DNA from: Bacillus sp. FJAT-50079
GTDB taxonomy: Bacteria; Bacillota; Bacilli; Bacillales; Bacillaceae_C
Direction: 5' to 3'
Length of the DNA stretch: 64,000 nt
Assembly (NCBI RefSeq): GCF_018343515.1
Contig: NZ_JAGYPD010000002.1
Coordinates: forward strand, 186,001 to 250,000
Numbering within the stretch: the stretch's first letter is position 1; each line of letters begins with the position of its first letter. Below the pieces are notes generated by a model. That model did not search any database and was not told the origin of the DNA. It saw only the letters and a program-made list of their open reading frames with translations. A program made the translations under genes and the position numbers. Below, piece by piece: positions 35,086 to 48,131 of this stretch.

Positions 35086-36133
35086 AAACACGAACTCCTT
35101 TGACTTGCTCTAGCTGTTTAATGATCGAACGGAACATTTCCATTTCTAACTTTGTATGCTTCCCATGTGGGTGAAATTGAAAGGTTTGAATTGAATAATG
35201 AGTATGAATCAGTCCTTCTATCGCCCCATCTTGTACAGATTGATATGAAGCTTGAAAACCAGTATGCTCCAAACTTTTCTCGTCTATTTCATATCCATGG
35301 TTTTGCTTTGACAAATACACTTGATTGGATGCAAGATGAACAATTGGTTGTTTAAAGCTACGATGACCATGTTTCATTTTCTCGATTTTTGCTCCAAAAA
35401 TGACAGCAAGCATTTGATGACCGAGCCCAAAGCCGATCGTCGGAAAAGTTTTGGCTAATTTTTCATATACAGAGAAATGTTCTTCCCAGTCAAGTGGGTG
35501 ACCAGGACCTCCAGAAAAGACGATTCCATCTGGATTGATCACTTCTACTTCATCGATCGATACATATGGAGAAGCGACTGTCACCTTCACATCCGCAGCG
35601 ACAAATGCATCGATTAACGAATGCTTCAAGCCGAAATTCAAGACGAGTACATGCTTCTTTCCGCTTGGATGAACGACTTTATGAAGAAATGAAACATTCT
35701 TTGTGTTGTTTTTCGTTTTTACTTGTTCCGTTCCTTGCTCAGTGACAAGCAACTGTGCTGGCATTTCACCACCGTTGCGAAGTCGCTTCATAATCGCTCT
35801 TGTGTCAACCCCTGTTAATATCGGCACATTGTGTTCCATGCAATAATGAGCAAGATTTTGTTTATCCAATGTGGCTTGTGGCCATTCCTGCTGGGTAATG
35901 ATCGCTGCGGCTTGAATGCCATTGCTTTCGAATTGATTTGCTTCAACGATACTATTTAAAACACCTGGATACGTGGAGAGGACAATTTTACCTTTAATTG
36001 CCGGGTCAGTTAAAAATTCTTGAAAATTTCCCATCCCCGTATAATGGATTAATTCCCCATAACTCTTTTGTGTTTCGCCATTCCATGTACCAATAAACGT
36101 TTCTTCGTTTGCAAGCTTTATGGAGCCTTTCAT
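35078..36133 (-). CDS. carA: Carbamoyl-phosphate synthase small subunit lacking the catalytic Cys
   Basis: A 351-residue CarA homolog, recognisable from the N-terminal domain (ETFIGTWNGE, LTDPAIKGKI, GVDTRAIMKRLR) and the class I glutaminase domain from about residue 160. The nucleophile elbow, normally GICLGHQ, reads GFGLGHQ: Gly 236 (codon GGG) replaces Cys. The HPE motif reads HPH (321-323), so the triad Glu is also lost while His 321 stays. SNGPGDP is changed to SGGPGHP. The protein should not hydrolyse glutamine, but may still hold CarB in shape. It starts at ATG 36133 after GGGAGAGGG. The frame is intact, which argues against a simple pseudogene. Confidence 0.88.
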   Translation of the reverse strand: MKGSIKLANEETFIGTWNGETQKSYGELIHYTGMGNFQEFLTDPAIKGKIVLSTYPGVLNSIVEANQFESNGIQAAAIITQQEWPQATLDKQNLAHYCMEHNVPILTGVDTRAIMKRLRNGGEMPAQLLVTEQGTEQVKTKNNTKNVSFLHKVVHPSGKKHVLVLNFGLKHSLIDAFVAADVKVTVASPYVSIDEVEVINPDGIVFSGGPGHPLDWEEHFSVYEKLAKTFPTIGFGLGHQMLAVIFGAKIEKMKHGHRSFKQPIVHLASNQVYLSKQNHGYEIDEKSLEHTGFQASYQSVQDGAIEGLIHTHYSIQTFQFHPHGKHTKLEMEMFRSIIKQLEQVKGVRVYA

Positions 36134-36157
36134 TTGAACCCTCTCCCGCACAAATTG

Positions 36158-36188
36158 TATTTTTATATTCACTCATGAATTTTTATAC
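36158..36188 (-). promoter_or_regulatory. ARG-box-like pair before carA
   Basis: On the - strand GTATAAAAATTCATGAG is followed by GTGAATATAAAAATAC: two A/T-rich half-palindromes like AhrC/ArgR boxes, in the 73-base gap between argD and carA. They suggest a second arginine-controlled point inside the operon. Confidence 0.5.
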
Positions 36189-36206
36189 ACACGATACAAA
36201 AAAATA

Positions 36207-37361
36207 TTACACTAATTGTTTATATTTAAGTAATGTTTTGTTAATGATTTGAATTGCCTCATCGATTTCTTCATGTGAAATCGTAAGTGGAGGTAAAAAG
36301 CGGATAACATTTGCTCCAGCTGTCAGCGCTAGTAAACCATTCTCTCTAAGGGCCGTAACAAAAGGATTGACCTCTGAAGAAAATTCGATACCAATCATCA
36401 TCCCTTTATGGCGTACGCCTTTGCACTCTGGAAATTCGAGAAAGAGTTCCGCTAATCGAATCGCTAAATAATCTCCCTTTGCATTGACAGATTGTAAAAA
36501 TTCTTCATCAAAAGCAATATCCAATGTTGCTTTTGCCGCTGACATCGCGAGTGGATTCCCACCGAATGTCGAGCCATGACTTCCAGGTGTAAATGCAGCA
36601 GCTACTTTCTCGTTGCTTATCATCGCCCCTGTTGGAATACCATTGCCCAAGCCTTTCGCACTCGTAATAATATCCGGTGTAATCGAATAATGCTGATAAC
36701 CAAACGGTTTGCCTGTTCTGCCAATTCCTGTTTGCACTTCATCGATAATGAGCAATGCGTCATTTTCTTTACAAAGCTTCTCGACAGCGCTTAAAAACTC
36801 ACTTCCAGCAGGATGAACACCGCCCTCACCTTGAATGACTTCAAGCATCACCGCCGCTGTCTGATCATCGATTTCCTGCTTTAGCGCCTCTATATCATTA
36901 AATGGTAAATGAACGAATGTTTCCGGCATCGGACCAAATCCTGTTTTTACTTTATCTTGACCAGTAGCTGCCATTGTTGCTATTGTTCGTCCGTGAAACG
37001 ATTGATGGAAGGTAATAATTTTATATTTGCCGGTAAATTTTCGAGCAAGTTTAATTGCCGCTTCATTGGCCTCTGCTCCACTATTGCAGAAAAACACCTT
37101 TGCACCAGCGGATGATTGAACAAGTTTTTCTGCTACTTCTTCTTGGAGGGAGCTCTGAAATAAGTTGGATACATGCCAAAGCTTTTTCATTTGTGTTTCA
37201 ACTGCCGCTACGACTGCTTCATTGCAATGTCCAAGATTACAAACGCCAATTCCAGATGTAAAATCAATGTATTCTTTTCCTGTTTGATCGTATAATTTTG
37301 CTCCGTTGCCAGAAACAATTTCTACGTCCCATCTTCCGTAATTATTAAACAAATGACTCAT
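36207..37361 (-). CDS. argD: Acetylornithine aminotransferase
   Basis: A 384-residue class III PLP-dependent transaminase. The PLP lysine is in TSAKGLGNGIPTGAMI (about residues 232-247), with FFCNSGAEANEAAIKLAR and LLIIDEVQTGIGRTG conserved. It makes N-acetylornithine from N-acetylglutamate semialdehyde. The start codon directly follows the argB stop; GGAGGT precedes it. Confidence 0.94.
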   Translation of the reverse strand: MSHLFNNYGRWDVEIVSGNGAKLYDQTGKEYIDFTSGIGVCNLGHCNEAVVAAVETQMKKLWHVSNLFQSSLQEEVAEKLVQSSAGAKVFFCNSGAEANEAAIKLARKFTGKYKIITFHQSFHGRTIATMAATGQDKVKTGFGPMPETFVHLPFNDIEALKQEIDDQTAAVMLEVIQGEGGVHPAGSEFLSAVEKLCKENDALLIIDEVQTGIGRTGKPFGYQHYSITPDIITSAKGLGNGIPTGAMISNEKVAAAFTPGSHGSTFGGNPLAMSAAKATLDIAFDEEFLQSVNAKGDYLAIRLAELFLEFPECKGVRHKGMMIGIEFSSEVNPFVTALRENGLLALTAGANVIRFLPPLTISHEEIDEAIQIINKTLLKYKQLV

Positions 37362-38141
37362 TTATAAAACTACCTCCACTTCTTTGCGTATCATTGTGCC
37401 AACGATATTCTCCCCGTCCAGCAATGGAGCTGTTCCACTTACAATGACCGCTTCCGCCATTCCACCATCTAGTCCATGGATCGCCGCCATTACTTTCGGG
37501 ATCATGCCTCCATAAATAACTCCACTATCAATCAAGGCGAGTAATTCATTTTTTGTTGTTTTTTCAATTATTTTCCCATCTTTTAAAACGCCGGGAACGT
37601 CGGTGACGAATAATAATTTTTCTGCTCCAACCGCCACTGCAATTTCTCCTGCTGCCGTATCTGCATTAATATTGTAGCAATGCTCTCCATCAACGCCAGA
37701 AGCAATCGGGGAGATAACGGGGATGAAATCGAGCGCAAGTAATTGTAAAATCAATTGTTGATTAATCGTTGTAATTTCTCCAACATAGCCAAGTTGGTCA
37801 CGATCTTTCGCTTTCGCTTGAAGCAATCCGCCGTCCGCTCCATTAATACCGATAGCGGAAATGTCCTTTTGTTGAAGAGTGCGAACAAGCTGATTAGCGA
37901 TCGAGCCGGTTAAAACCATTTCGACCACATCCATCACTTCATTCGTCGTTTTTCTTAATCCATTGACGAATTCAGATTCGATGTTTAAGTCATTAAGCAT
38001 TTTATTAATCGCTGGACCGCCGCCATGAACAATAACCGGCTTGTATCCAAGTGATTGCATCTGCTTAATGCTATCGTAAAAATCATCTGTTAGAGACTCG
38101 ATCATACTGCCACCACATTTTATGACAACAATTCCGCCCAT
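37362..38141 (-). CDS. argB: Acetylglutamate kinase
   Basis: A 259-residue amino-acid kinase: IKCGGSMIE at the start, HGGGPAINKML (about residues 40-50), and the C-terminal NADTAAGEIAVAVGAEKLLFVTD. It phosphorylates N-acetylglutamate, the second step of arginine synthesis. AGGAGG precedes the ATG. It lies between argJ and argD. Confidence 0.94.
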   Translation of the reverse strand: MGGIVVIKCGGSMIESLTDDFYDSIKQMQSLGYKPVIVHGGGPAINKMLNDLNIESEFVNGLRKTTNEVMDVVEMVLTGSIANQLVRTLQQKDISAIGINGADGGLLQAKAKDRDQLGYVGEITTINQQLILQLLALDFIPVISPIASGVDGEHCYNINADTAAGEIAVAVGAEKLLFVTDVPGVLKDGKIIEKTTKNELLALIDSGVIYGGMIPKVMAAIHGLDGGMAEAVIVSGTAPLLDGENIVGTMIRKEVEVVL

Positions 38142-38165
38142 TTTCCGATTCCTCCTGTTAGTTAC

Positions 38166-39395
38166 TCATGTGCGATAACTGGCGTTTATGCGAACATAAT
38201 CATAGGTTAAATCACAGCCCCATGCTTTTCCCGTTCCGTTTCCTAAATGCAAATCAATCGCAATGATCACTTTTTCATTTTTTAAATAATCGACAAGCTG
38301 CTCTTCCTCATATGGAGCTGGTTGGCTTTGGACTAATAATTGGTTCGTGCCAAGTGTAATATCAATCGTCTCTGGATTCAGCTTTGCTCCGCTTTTGCCA
38401 ATGGCCATCATGACGCGGCCCCAATTCGGATCTGATCCGTATACCATTGTTTTCACTAGATTAGAACCGACAACCGATTTTGCAACGATGCCAGCATCGA
38501 CATCATTGTCAGCACCTTCGACATGTACTTCGATAAGTTTGGTTGCTCCTTCGCCATCACGAGCAATCATAATCGCTAAGTCCTCACAAACTTGTTTAAG
38601 CATCGCTTTAAACGAACTCCATTCTGGATGTTCTGGTGTGAGTTCAGCATTCTCTGCTAACCCACTTGCCATTACGAGCACCATATCGTTTGTTGACGTA
38701 TCCCCATCAACCGTAATTCGATTGAATGTTTGATCGGTTACATCTCTTAATGCTTGTTGCAAAACAGGATGAGCGATATTCGCATCAGTCGTAATGAATC
38801 CAAGCATCGTCGCCATGTTTGGAGCGATCATTCCTGATCCTTTTGCTGCTCCGGCCATTGTAATTGTTTTACCCTCGATTTCAATTTGATAACATGTTGA
38901 TTTCGGGCATGTATCTGTCGTTAAGATCGCTTCTTGAAAGTCAAGCGCTGCATTTTCGCCGTTGTCTAATGACAAAGATTCAATCCCGGGAATGATTTTA
39001 TCCATCGGCATAGGTTCACCTATGACTCCAGTTGATGCGACAGCAACGTGATGGGCTTGTAATTGAAAGGTTTCTGCAACTTTATTTCGCATCGATATCG
39101 CGTCTAACGTTCCTTGTTTTCCCATGCACGCATTCGCATTACCACTATTAATAATGACCGCTTGAATCTTTCCTTCAGCCGCGATGCTGTCCTTCGTTAC
39201 TTGCAGAGGCGCGGCTGTAATTTGATTTAATGTATATACTGCAGCCGATTCTGCTGGAACTTCACATAAAATCATTCCTAAATCTTTTCGTTTTCTTTTT
39301 ACTTTCGTATGGATACCAGCCGCAGTAAACCCAAGTGGGGAAACAATGCTGCCTTCATTGATTTTCTTTAGTTGTTGACTTTGCTTCGTTTGCAT
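38166..39395 (-). CDS. argJ: Bifunctional glutamate N-acetyltransferase / ornithine acetyltransferase
   Basis: A 409-residue protein of the cyclic arginine pathway. It is made as a precursor that cuts itself before Thr in KGSGMIAPNMATMLGF (about residues 180-195); the PNMATML motif is intact. SGNANACMGKQG and DPNWGRVMMAIGKS are family motifs. The frame opens with GTG 39404, but GAGGAGTG eight bases before ATG 39395 marks the start. No argA gene is needed, since ArgJ can make N-acetylglutamate. Confidence 0.93.
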   Translation of the reverse strand: MQTKQSQQLKKINEGSIVSPLGFTAAGIHTKVKRKRKDLGMILCEVPAESAAVYTLNQITAAPLQVTKDSIAAEGKIQAVIINSGNANACMGKQGTLDAISMRNKVAETFQLQAHHVAVASTGVIGEPMPMDKIIPGIESLSLDNGENAALDFQEAILTTDTCPKSTCYQIEIEGKTITMAGAAKGSGMIAPNMATMLGFITTDANIAHPVLQQALRDVTDQTFNRITVDGDTSTNDMVLVMASGLAENAELTPEHPEWSSFKAMLKQVCEDLAIMIARDGEGATKLIEVHVEGADNDVDAGIVAKSVVGSNLVKTMVYGSDPNWGRVMMAIGKSGAKLNPETIDITLGTNQLLVQSQPAPYEEEQLVDYLKNEKVIIAIDLHLGNGTGKAWGCDLTYDYVRINASYRT

Positions 39396-39417
39396 TTTGC
39401 TCACTCCTCATTGGGTG

Positions 39418-40452
39418 TTATGGATAAAGCGGGCTCATCGTTAAACCAGCTGTTTCTTCAAATCCTAATAAAATATTTGCATTTTGAATCGCTTGGCCAG
39501 CAGCGCCTTTCATCAAATTATCGATGACTGAAACGATCGTTACTCTACCTGTTCGTTCGTCAAGCGTGATGCCAATGTCACAATAGTTGGAGCCAGATAC
39601 TTCCTTCGTTGCTGGAAACACGCCTTTTTCTCTTACTCGAATAAATGGTTCATTTTCATAATGGTTTTTATACAGTTCATATACATCCGCTTCCGTCATT
39701 TCCTTCTTCACGGATCCATAGATCGTCGCCATAATTCCCCGCGTCATCGGAACGAGATGGGTGCTAAATGTAATCGGAGAATGAAGCCCCCAGCTTTGCA
39801 GCACTTGCTCGATTTCCGGGATATGCTGATGTTGATTCACTTTATATATTTTAAAATTTTCATTCAATTCACTGTAAATCGTACCTAGGCTCGCTGTTTG
39901 CCCCGCGCCTGAAACCCCGGATTTTGCATCAATGATAATCGAGTCTTCAACGAGCAGGCCCGATTGAGCGAGCGGGGCAAGACCAAGCAATGTCGCTGTC
40001 GGATAACAGCCTGGATTTGATATAAAGTTTGCCTCTTTCACTTGCTCGCGGTGGAATTCAGGGATTGAATAAATCGCTTTTTCAACCCAGTCGCTTGGAG
40101 CTGGTTTTTTCTTATACCAATTTTCATATTCATCTGAATTTTTCAGGCGAAAATCACCAGATAAATCAATAACCGTACAACCTTCTTTAAGCAGTTGTGG
40201 TGCTAATTCAGAAGCAATCCCAGTCGGAACGGCTAAAAAGACGATATCCGTTTCCTTCGCAACCTTTCCCGGGTCAATTTCCTCCAATCTTAATGGAACG
40301 ATTCCTTGTAAATGAGGATAATGTCCCGTAATGAAAGAACCTTGCTGGGAAGAACTGTATACGGATGTTGCTTTCAAGTGTGGATGTGTATGAAGAATTC
40401 GCAACAACTCCGCTCCTCCATAACCTGTTGCACCAATAACGCCTGCTCTCAT
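39418..40452 (-). CDS. argC: N-acetyl-gamma-glutamyl-phosphate reductase
   Basis: A 344-residue NADPH-dependent reductase. It starts MRAGVIGATGYGGAELLRIL (nucleotide-binding fold), has the nucleophilic Cys in SNPGCYPTATLLGLAPL and the active-site histidine region HRHEQ-like HQHIPEIEQ. ATAGGAGTG precedes ATG 40452; the 62 upstream in-frame codons are leader DNA holding the promoter. First gene of the operon argC-J-B-D-carA-carB-argF. Confidence 0.93.
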   Translation of the reverse strand: MRAGVIGATGYGGAELLRILHTHPHLKATSVYSSSQQGSFITGHYPHLQGIVPLRLEEIDPGKVAKETDIVFLAVPTGIASELAPQLLKEGCTVIDLSGDFRLKNSDEYENWYKKKPAPSDWVEKAIYSIPEFHREQVKEANFISNPGCYPTATLLGLAPLAQSGLLVEDSIIIDAKSGVSGAGQTASLGTIYSELNENFKIYKVNQHQHIPEIEQVLQSWGLHSPITFSTHLVPMTRGIMATIYGSVKKEMTEADVYELYKNHYENEPFIRVREKGVFPATKEVSGSNYCDIGITLDERTGRVTIVSVIDNLMKGAAGQAIQNANILLGFEETAGLTMSPLYP

Positions 40453-40549
40453 TTTTTTCACTCCTATATAACAATCAATCATTTTTAATTTGAAATTGTA
40501 AATAAATACATATTTTTGTATAAACACTGAATAATATATGATGTTTTCT

Positions 40550-40577
40550 ATTATACTTTGAATAAAAATAAATTCAA
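40550..40577 (-). promoter_or_regulatory. argC promoter overlapped by an ARG box
   Basis: On the - strand TTGAAT (40577-40572) and TATAAT (40555-40550) are 16 bases apart. The near-palindrome TGAATAAAAATAAATTCA (40559-40576) covers the -35 box and spacer, as expected for arginine-dependent repression by AhrC/ArgR. A further TGAATAATATAT near 40528 may be a second half-site. Confidence 0.75.
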
Positions 40578-40686
40578 TAGTATATTTATTTATTTTCGCA
40601 AAAAGTGAAACATTGGAGAAATTCCTTTTAATCATCAACAGCCACGCTTAGCATAGCTGTTGATTACCATCCCTTTATTTCACCAA

Positions 40687-41865
40687 TTAATCATTCAATA
40701 GCGTTTCCGGCACAATTCTAAATCCTTCAATGATTGTATCTTCATCCACTTCTATTAATACACAACGTTTTCCGTTATAATTTACTTGTTTTATATACTT
40801 TAAGTCTTGCGGGCTGATTGTAATATTCGCTACTTTTGTTTCTATTTTGATTGATTTTGATGTGTATTTAGGGATAATTCCACTCGCTTTTAATTCATAA
40901 TTTTCGTCATCAATGATCTTTTGGAAGGCCGTTTCGACTTGATCCGTGTCTATATGTTCTATACCGCTTACCCGTAACACACGTTCCACGTCTTTATAAT
41001 CCAACGTTGGCACTTCTTTATCTTCATCTTCCTCAACATCCATCATTCGGTTAATTTCTTCATACACATTAGATAATGTATTTGTATCGACGACTTCACC
41101 AACCACTTCTTTAACAATTTCCTCGAAAATGGCTTTGTCATCTTGCGCAGTCATGACCTCCTCACCATTAAGTACCGTTTCTATAAAGTGGTAATCTGGT
41201 TGATTTACCTTTCCGGATGAATAAAGAATATGATTGACGTCTGAGTAGCCTTCGGTAAAACAAGGAAACAGAAAACCGGCGACAGGTGATGCCAAATTGA
41301 TGATTGCGTCCACCGACACATTTGATTTAAATTCCTTTTCAATATAATCAAACACAAGCGACTTCTTTGATTGTATTGTTTGGTTAATGCTGCAAAGAAT
41401 AAATGGTCGATCATACACTTCATCCAAAGCGCTTGTTTCTGCCTCTTCACTGCCCTTTTTTGTCGGTTTAAAATATTGCCCACGAATAAATGTGACAACC
41501 ATATCTTTTTCATACTGAACATCTTTAAACATTTTTTCCACGATTAAAAGCAGTTGCTCTTTCCAGTCTTCTATATCTTCTTTTTGAAGGCTTTCATAAA
41601 GAATGCTCTGAGTATGGTCGACCGCTTCCTTTTGAAACCTGACCTCAAATAATTTTTCATCCACATTCCCGGAAAGCACTTTTTTAAAATTTTTCATAAA
41701 AAGTTCTTGCTGCTCCCGATCCAACAGCGAAAATGGCTGGCTCTCCTCATGATAAATTTCACTGCTATCCTGTCTTATGTATACATTAAAAATATCTTTC
41801 ACTTTTAATAATTCATTGTCTAATTTTAAATGCTTGCGAATATCCGCTATATCCTTCTTATTCAT
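40687..41865 (-). CDS. DUF4317 family protein
   Basis: A 392-residue soluble protein beginning NKKDIADIRKHLKLDNELLK, the DUF4317 start, with VYIRQDSSEIYHEESQPFSLLDREQQELF and a conserved middle (NLASPVAGFLFPCFTEGYSD). No catalytic motif is apparent and the role is unknown. ATG 41865 is preferred over 41883 because TGGAGTTG lies just before it. It stands alone between the arginine operon and parC. Confidence 0.8.
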   Translation of the reverse strand: MNKKDIADIRKHLKLDNELLKVKDIFNVYIRQDSSEIYHEESQPFSLLDREQQELFMKNFKKVLSGNVDEKLFEVRFQKEAVDHTQSILYESLQKEDIEDWKEQLLLIVEKMFKDVQYEKDMVVTFIRGQYFKPTKKGSEEAETSALDEVYDRPFILCSINQTIQSKKSLVFDYIEKEFKSNVSVDAIINLASPVAGFLFPCFTEGYSDVNHILYSSGKVNQPDYHFIETVLNGEEVMTAQDDKAIFEEIVKEVVGEVVDTNTLSNVYEEINRMMDVEEDEDKEVPTLDYKDVERVLRVSGIEHIDTDQVETAFQKIIDDENYELKASGIIPKYTSKSIKIETKVANITISPQDLKYIKQVNYNGKRCVLIEVDEDTIIEGFRIVPETLLND

Positions 41866-42013
41866 TAAAACGTTCAACTCCATAACAATTTAATATGATT
41901 TCACCATTATACATCATTCAAGGAAGGTATTTTATCGAAACATTAAACGATGAATGTCAGTTAATATTTAAGTAGAAATAAATCATTCAGCTAACCGATA
42001 ATTTCCCCTCCCA

Positions 42014-42190
42014 ACGGACGCTTTCCACGAGCACGCCTTCATTCTCTGACCAACAAGTTGTTGCCAGACGCGGCGGCTTTAGGCCTAGTTTGTTTAAATG
42101 CGTTCTTATGGAATCTTCAACTCGCGCTATTCCCGCTGGAGTCACCGCTCTTCACTCTAATCAGAGGAGTGTGAAATCATAACTTCAACT
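42014..42190. repeat. Bacillus-type intergenic repeat, degenerate
   Basis: GC-rich island in an A/T-rich gap. It contains GGACGCTTTCC near the left and CGCTATTCCCGCTGGAGTCA near the right, the hallmark pieces of the dispersed Bacillus repeats with GACGCTTTCCGCGGG and CCCGCAGGAGTC. The rest of the 41866-42245 gap shows no gene. Confidence 0.5.
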
Positions 42191-42245
42191 TACCTTAATA
42201 TAATCCAAAGCTAGCATTAGTAAAAAATTTATATACAACTAAATA

Positions 42246-42288
42246 AAAAAGACGATTTACATTGAGTTTTTAAGTAAATCGTCTTTTT
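42246..42288 (-). terminator. Terminator after parC
   Basis: AAAAAGACGATTTAC (42246-42260) pairs with GTAAATCGTCTTTTT (42274-42288). The poly-A on the + strand gives the T run for - transcription. Confidence 0.9.
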
Positions 42289-42328
42289 TATAGGTATTAT
42301 TGGAAATCCTTATATCCGGGACTCCCTT

Positions 42329-46797
<4,469 letters not shown>

Positions 46798-46885
46798 TCA
46801 TATTTCAGGACACATATATCCCATTTTATATCTGAGCGCCCCCTTTTGGCAAATACGATAAGAAAAACGTGGAAAAAATGAGGAA

Positions 46886-46919
46886 AAAAACAAGTGCATG
46901 CAAACATACACTTGTTTTT
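46886..46919. terminator. Terminator after the CoA-binding gene
   Basis: AAAAACAAGTG (46886-46896) pairs with CACTTGTTTTT (46909-46919). On the - strand it is followed by more T. Confidence 0.8.
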
Positions 46920-46931
46920 AAACGATAAATA

Positions 46932-47345
46932 TTATTTTGTTAATGCATGTTCCACTTTAATACAGCGATCCATCACAACGGTGTAACCTTTGTCTTTTAA
47001 ATACTCATAAGCCTCTTCATTTTCTACCCCGCTTTGTGCCCAAAACACATCTGCGTCAATTTCCGCAAATTCTTTAGCGATTTCCGGCAGAAACTCTGAG
47101 CGACGGAAAATGTTGACGATGTCGACATGCCCTTCAATTTCTTTTAAGGACGAAACCGCTTTTTCACCAAGCACTTCATCAAGTTGAGGATTGACTGGAA
47201 TAATTGTATATCCGGCCTTTTGCATTGCTTCTGATATCATGTAAGACGTTCTTTCTGGATTTCCGCTTAAACCAACAACCGCAATTCGCTTTGATTTTTT
47301 TAAAATTTCTCCTAATTGTTCACGAGTTGGATTTTCAATTGCCAT
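46932..47345 (-). CDS. yneT: CoA-binding domain protein, YneT-like
   Basis: A 137-residue single CoA-binding Rossmann domain: RIAVVGLSGNPERTSYMISEAMQKAGY (about residues 20-46), PVNPQLDEVLGEKAV and VFWAQSGVENEEAYEY. Such proteins (YccU/YneT) bind CoA or nucleotides; the role is not established. AAGGGGAA precedes the ATG. It lies between divergent plsY and parE, as in B. subtilis. Confidence 0.85.
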   Translation of the reverse strand: MAIENPTREQLGEILKKSKRIAVVGLSGNPERTSYMISEAMQKAGYTIIPVNPQLDEVLGEKAVSSLKEIEGHVDIVNIFRRSEFLPEIAKEFAEIDADVFWAQSGVENEEAYEYLKDKGYTVVMDRCIKVEHALTK

Positions 47346-47522
47346 CTTAATATTCCCCTTTCAGCATCATCACTTTATGCTTCTATCGTAGAACAGGATA
47401 CAGATTGTTGCAAGCTTTCAGATTTTCGACAACTTCTGGCATTTGCTTAAAATATTTTTCCATTTTGGAGAATCTTCGTGGTACAATTGGTTGACAAGAT
47501 TCAGGCAGGAGGAGCCATTGAC

Positions 47523-48104
47523 ATGATGTATGCACTTATCATTTTATTAGCTTATTTATTAGGATCCATTCCATCCGGACTCATCGTCGGAAAAGTATTT
47601 TATGGGATTGACATCCGGGAGCATGGGAGCGGGAATCTTGGTGGTACAAATACATTCCGAACACTTGGCAAAAAAGCTGGTATTACCGTAACGCTTGCAG
47701 ATATTTTGAAAGGAACGTTAGCCACATTTCTACCTGCGATTTTTGGATTGGACATTCACCCGTTATTCATCGGTATTTTCGCCGTCATCGGGCATATGTT
47801 TCCTATTTTTGCGGGTTTTCGCGGCGGAAAAGCGGTTGCGACATCTGGTGGGTTGCTTTTAGGGGCTGCGCCCATTCTTTTTTTCGTCGTAGTCGCAGGT
47901 TTTCTTATGACGTTAAAAATATCTAAATACGTTTCATTATCTTCGATGATAGCAGGGATTATAGCGGTAGTTTACAGCCTTTTGTTTGGGGACGGACCGC
48001 TAATTGCCGTAACGATTGCATTAGCAGCGTTTGTTATTTATCGTCACCGGGCTAATCTAAAGAGAATTAAAGACAAAACAGAACCAAAAGTAAAGTGGAT
48101 TTAA
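47523..48104 (+). CDS. plsY: Acyl-phosphate:glycerol-3-phosphate acyltransferase
   Basis: A 193-residue membrane enzyme with about five helices that transfers acyl groups from acyl phosphate to glycerol 3-phosphate, the first step of phospholipid synthesis. The three family motifs are present: [27 protein letters not shown] and [25 protein letters not shown] eight bases before ATG 47523 fixes the start; the longer frame from 47478 is leader. Next to parE, as in B. subtilis (yneS). Confidence 0.93.
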   Translation: MMYALIILLAYLLGSIPSGLIVGKVFYGIDIREHGSGNLGGTNTFRTLGKKAGITVTLADILKGTLATFLPAIFGLDIHPLFIGIFAVIGHMFPIFAGFRGGKAVATSGGLLLGAAPILFFVVVAGFLMTLKISKYVSLSSMIAGIIAVVYSLLFGDGPLIAVTIALAAFVIYRHRANLKRIKDKTEPKVKWI

Positions 48105-48131
48105 AAATTCAAAGAAAGTGAATGAAATGAA

